In this document: positions 61,637 through 64,000 of the stretch, piece after piece
Layout of the letters: every line of letters begins with the position of its first letter
Numbering within the stretch: the stretch's first letter is position 1
The notes under the pieces: generated by a model
Database searches by the model: none
What the model saw: only the letters and a program-made list of their open reading frames with translations
Told to the model about the DNA's origin: nothing
Program-made: the position numbers and the translations under genes
Origin: Catellatospora methionotrophica
GTDB taxonomy: Bacteria; Actinomycetota; Actinomycetes; Mycobacteriales; Micromonosporaceae
Direction: 5' to 3'
DNA: 64,000 nt
Assembly: GCF_011297335.1 (NCBI RefSeq)
Contig: NZ_JAAOTJ010000013.1
Span: 1-64,000, forward strand

Positions 61637-62475
61637 AGTTCATGCGGGTCGGCGCCCCGGGCGCGGAGAAGCCGGTGCTGCTGTCCGGCGGCCGGCACTA
61701 CGACCTGTCCGCGATCACGCCCGACATCGACGGCGCGTTCCTGGCCGGCGGCGGCGTCGACCGGGTCCGGGCCGCCACGGCGGAACTGCCCGAGATCGAC
61801 GTCACCGGGCTACGGGTCGGCGCGCCGGTGGCCCGGCCGGGCGTGGTGCTGTGCGTGGGGCAGAACTACGCGGCGCACGCCGCCGAGTCCGGCGCGACAC
61901 CGCCGACCACCCCGATCGTGTTCTACAAGGCCCCCAACAGCGTCGTCGGCCCGTACGACGAGGTGCTGATCCCGCGTGGTTCGACGACCACGGACTGGGA
62001 GGTGGAGCTGGCCGTGGTGATCGGGCGGCGGGCGCGCTACCTGGACTCGCCCGCGCAGGCGCTGGAGCACATCGCCGGGTACGTGCTGTCCAACGACGTG
62101 TCCGAGCGGGACTTCCAGCTGCACCAGTCGGGTGGGCAGTGGTCCAAGGGCAAGTCGTGCGAGACGTTCCAGCCGCTGGGGCCGTGGCTGGTCACCCCGG
62201 AGGAGGTCGGCGACGTGCAGGGGCTCGGGCTGCGGTCGTGGGTCAACGGCGAGGTCCGGCAGGACTCGAACACCAAGGACATGATCTTCGACGTGGCGTA
62301 TCTGGTCTGGCACCTGTCCCAGTACACGGTGCTGGACCCGGGTGACGTCGTGAACACGGGCACCCCGCAGGGCGTGGGCCTGTCCGGCCGGTTCCCGTAC
62401 CTGGCCGAGGGCGACGTCGTCGAGGTCGAGATCGACGGCCTCGGCCGCCAGCGCGTAACCATGACCCAAGCCTGA
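61633..62475 (+). CDS. FAH-family 2,4-diketo-3-deoxy-fuconate hydrolase
   Basis: A 280-residue fumarylacetoacetate-hydrolase-type enzyme. Metal site DWEVELAVVIG; LCVGQNYAAHAAE and FYKAPNSVVGPYD are typical; GQWSKGKSCETFQPLGPWLVT and NTGTPQGVGL complete the core. In the oxidative L-fucose/L-rhamnose routes it splits 2,4-diketo-3-deoxyaldonate into pyruvate and lactate. Coupled to the lactonase by ATGA overlap. A hairpin follows. Confidence 0.85.
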   Translation: MKFMRVGAPGAEKPVLLSGGRHYDLSAITPDIDGAFLAGGGVDRVRAATAELPEIDVTGLRVGAPVARPGVVLCVGQNYAAHAAESGATPPTTPIVFYKAPNSVVGPYDEVLIPRGSTTTDWEVELAVVIGRRARYLDSPAQALEHIAGYVLSNDVSERDFQLHQSGGQWSKGKSCETFQPLGPWLVTPEEVGDVQGLGLRSWVNGEVRQDSNTKDMIFDVAYLVWHLSQYTVLDPGDVVNTGTPQGVGLSGRFPYLAEGDVVEVEIDGLGRQRVTMTQA

Positions 62476-62477
62476 CC

Positions 62478-62496
62478 CGCCCCGCTTCTCGGGGCG
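62478..62496 (+). terminator. Short hairpin after FAH gene
   Basis: CGCCCCG (62478-62484) and CGGGGCG (62490-62496) with a 5-base loop, three bases after the stop. A 7-bp GC stem without U-run. Confidence 0.55.
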
Positions 62497-62535
62497 ACCA
62501 GCTGCCCGACTGCCCCGGTTCCACCCCCGTTTTCC

Positions 62536-62600
62536 ATAGACGCTGGCCTATCCCACCGAAAAATCGCGGCTGATTTTCGATGAGATAGGCCAGCGTCTAT
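62536..62600. repeat. 65-bp palindrome, family 2 copy 2
   Basis: Perfect 17-bp arms ATAGACGCTGGCCTATC and complement (62536-62552 and 62584-62600), identical in both arms to the outer arms of the element at 15936, 46.6 kb away. The inner stem (CGAAAAATC against GATTTTCG) is different in sequence but again self-complementary. It lies between the convergent FAH and SDR genes. Confidence 0.9.
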
Positions 62601-62604
62601 TCGG

Positions 62605-62717
62605 GACGGGATGCTGGACGGGCGGCGGGGCACGGAGCGGGGCCGGGTGCGGAGCGGGGTCGGGTGCGGGCGGGTGGGCTGGGGTGGGGTGGGGTGGGGC
62701 GTGGTGGGGCGTGGGGG
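62605..62717 (-). other. C-rich, G-poor tract after SDR stop
   Basis: Read along the minus-strand transcript after the SDR stop, it is mainly CCCAC and CCCCAC units with few G until the 62536 palindrome. On the plus strand, runs of GGGG could form a G-quadruplex. Comparable tracts follow stops at 62 and 60009. Confidence 0.45.
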
Positions 62718-63455
62718 TCAGCGGATGAGGCGGAGGCCGCTCATGCCGCCGTCCACCGCGAGGGAGGTGCCCGTCGTCGCGCCGGAGCGGGGGGAGGCGA
62801 GGTAGGCGACGGCCTCGGCGACCTGGTCGGCGGTGACCAGGCGGCCGGTGGGCTGGCGGGCGGCTAGTCGGCGCTTCTCCTCGGCGGGGTCGTCGGCACC
62901 GGCGAGCAGGCGGGCCACCCACGGGGTGTCGACGGTGCCGGGGGCGACGCTGACCACGCGGATGCCCTCGCCGACCAGGTCGGCGGCCATGGCCAGGGTC
63001 AGCGCGTGCACCGCGCCCTTGGTCGCGGAGTACACGGCGCGGTTCACGAGCCCGGCCGTGGCGGCGATCGAGGAGATGTTGACGATCACGCCGCTGTTCG
63101 AGCCGCGCAGGTACGGCAGCGCGGCGCGGCTGGCGCGGGCGATGCCGACGACGTTGACGTCGAGGCAACGTTGCCAATCGTCGTCGGCGGCCTGCTCGAC
63201 CGTGCCGACCGCGCTGATCCCGGCGCAGTTGACGAGGATGTCGAGGCCGCCCAGCGTGCCGGCGACCAGGGCCATGGCGTCGTCCATGGGAGCGGTCACG
63301 TCGGCGGTGACGGCCAGGTGGCGGCCGCCCCCGGCGGGGGTGCGGTCGAGCACGGCGACCGCCGCGCCGCGGTCGGCGAGCAGGTCGGCGACTGCCGCGC
63401 CGATGCCGGACGCGCCACCGGTCACGGCGGCGACCAGGCCTGTGTACTCAGTCAA
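62718..63455 (-). CDS. SDR dehydrogenase (2-keto-3-deoxy-fuconate type)
   Basis: A 245-residue classical short-chain dehydrogenase: TGGASGIG (12-19), NCAG (76-79), catalytic S129, Y142 and K146 (YSATK), and [10 protein letters not shown]37 in VLDRTP suggests NAD preference. In the oxidative L-fucose pathway this step oxidises 2-keto-3-deoxy-L-fuconate to the 2,4-diketo compound, the substrate of the FAH enzyme. Its start overlaps the fuconate dehydratase stop by eight bases. Assigned by context and fold. Confidence 0.85.
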   Translation of the reverse strand: MTEYTGLVAAVTGGASGIGAAVADLLADRGAAVAVLDRTPAGGGRHLAVTADVTAPMDDAMALVAGTLGGLDILVNCAGISAVGTVEQAADDDWQRCLDVNVVGIARASRAALPYLRGSNSGVIVNISSIAATAGLVNRAVYSATKGAVHALTLAMAADLVGEGIRVVSVAPGTVDTPWVARLLAGADDPAEEKRRLAARQPTGRLVTADQVAEAVAYLASPRSGATTGTSLAVDGGMSGLRLIR

Positions 63456-64000
63456 TTTTCCACTCCGGGCCGTCGGGGAAGGTATAGCGGGCCAGGGACT
63501 CCTCGTGCATTCTGGCCGAGAAGCCGGGCGCTTCGGGAGCGGCGTAGCGGCCGTTCACGATGCGGACCGGGTCAGCGAAGTGCTCGTGGAGGTGGTCCAC
63601 ATATTCGATCATCCGGCCGTCCAGCGTGGCGGCCACCGAGGTGTAGTCGAAGAACGACAGGTGCTGCACCAGCTCACACAGCCCGACACCGCCCGCGTGC
63701 GGGCAGACCGGCTTGCCGTACGCGGCGGCCAGCAGCAGGATCGCCAGGTTCTCGTTGACGCCGCCGACGCGGGCGGAGTCGATCTGCACCACGTCGATCG
63801 CGTCGGCCTGCAGCAGCTGCTTGAACATGATGCGGTTGTGCACGTGCTCGCCGGTGGCGACCCGGATCGGCGTGCCGCCGGGGCCGGACCGGGACAGCCC
63901 GGTGCGGATCGCGGCGTGGCCGAGGATCTCGTCGGGGCTGGTCGGCTCCTCGATCCAGTACGGGTCGAGGTGGCCCAGGGCGCTGACCCAGCCGATCGCC
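63448..64000 (-). CDS. L-fuconate dehydratase (enolase superfamily), 3' part
   Basis: The last 183 codons of a gene that continues beyond the window. [50 protein letters not shown] and YVDHLHEHF closely match L-fuconate dehydratase and the human homologue ENOSF1 (from memory). The H in CPHAGG and D in QIDSAR are typical active-site positions. The family dehydrates L-fuconate to 2-keto-3-deoxy-L-fuconate. It heads the minus-strand operon with the SDR gene. The metal ligand Asp and Glu residues in the earlier part are beyond or near the edge (WIEEPTSPD visible). Confidence 0.9.
   Translation of the reverse strand, partial: AIGWVSALGHLDPYWIEEPTSPDEILGHAAIRTGLSRSGPGGTPIRVATGEHVHNRIMFKQLLQADAIDVVQIDSARVGGVNENLAILLLAAAYGKPVCPHAGGVGLCELVQHLSFFDYTSVAATLDGRMIEYVDHLHEHFADPVRIVNGRYAAPEAPGFSARMHEESLARYTFPDGPEWKID

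Overview
The window comes from a very GC-rich (roughly 70-73%) genome. Gene content (ergothioneine genes, LAL regulators, Tad pilus genes, secreted multidomain glycosidases with FnIII and CBM2 modules), frequent GTG starts, short overlaps and strong purine Shine-Dalgarno sites point to an actinomycete, most likely a Micromonosporaceae-type soil bacterium. The genus cannot be fixed from the sequence. No rRNA, tRNA, CRISPR array, transposase or phage structural gene was found.

Layout. 1-4.5 kb: a sortase-anchored acidic surface protein, divergent from an RcnA/NicO-type metal exporter; a secreted GH18 chitinase; one small ORF. 4.5-8.8 kb: a compact egtABCD operon for ergothioneine. 8.8-21.7 kb: small membrane and hypothetical proteins, a FIST sensor overlapping a GAF-GGDEF-EAL c-di-GMP enzyme, an AspT-like transporter, a VWA/solute-binding lipoprotein-like protein, an ADP-ribosylglycohydrolase and a sulfite-oxidase-type molybdoenzyme. 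21.8-25.9 kb: a LuxR-type LAL regulator whose 3' end overlaps a convergent cytochrome P450. 26.3-36.3 kb: a 12-gene Tad (tight adherence) pilus locus with short overlaps, made of a lipoprotein, a Gly-rich secreted protein, CpaB-, TadZ-, TadA-, TadB- and TadC-like proteins, a Flp-like protein, three TadE/G-like proteins and a LysM protein. 36.4-39.9 kb: an S41 peptidase, then a low-GC two-gene island (XRE-ImmA/IrrE metallopeptidase plus PIN-like nuclease) that overlaps a PrmC-like methyltransferase. 40-43 kb: a twice-frameshifted secreted-protein gene, a DUF6412/YidC pair and an AbfB-domain protein. 43-48.2 kb: a second LAL regulator, divergent from a metallophosphatase-saccharopine-dehydrogenase-like fusion. 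48.2-53.4 kb: a secreted GH5 mannanase (FnIII-FnIII-CBM2) and a secreted sugar dehydrogenase carrying four crystallin-like repeats. 53.5-59.9 kb: acyl-ACP desaturase, PlsC acyltransferase, MFS exporter with its ArsR regulator, FMN reductase, nucleotidyltransferase, DUF4291 and NADAR genes. 60-64 kb: a non-phosphorylating L-fucose-type catabolic cluster (GntR, lactonase, FAH hydrolase, SDR, fuconate dehydratase), cut by the window end.

Together the genes suggest a saprophyte that degrades chitin and mannan and may use deoxysugars. It assembles a Tad pilus, signals through c-di-GMP and carries redox protection. The most unusual non-coding feature is a set of six palindromes of 63-67 bp at gene 3' ends, five of them between convergent genes. 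They fall into sequence families whose arms are conserved between distant loci, with paired compensatory differences. The most unusual protein architectures are the phosphatase-dehydrogenase fusion, the four-crystallin dehydrogenase and the low-GC ImmA-PIN module.
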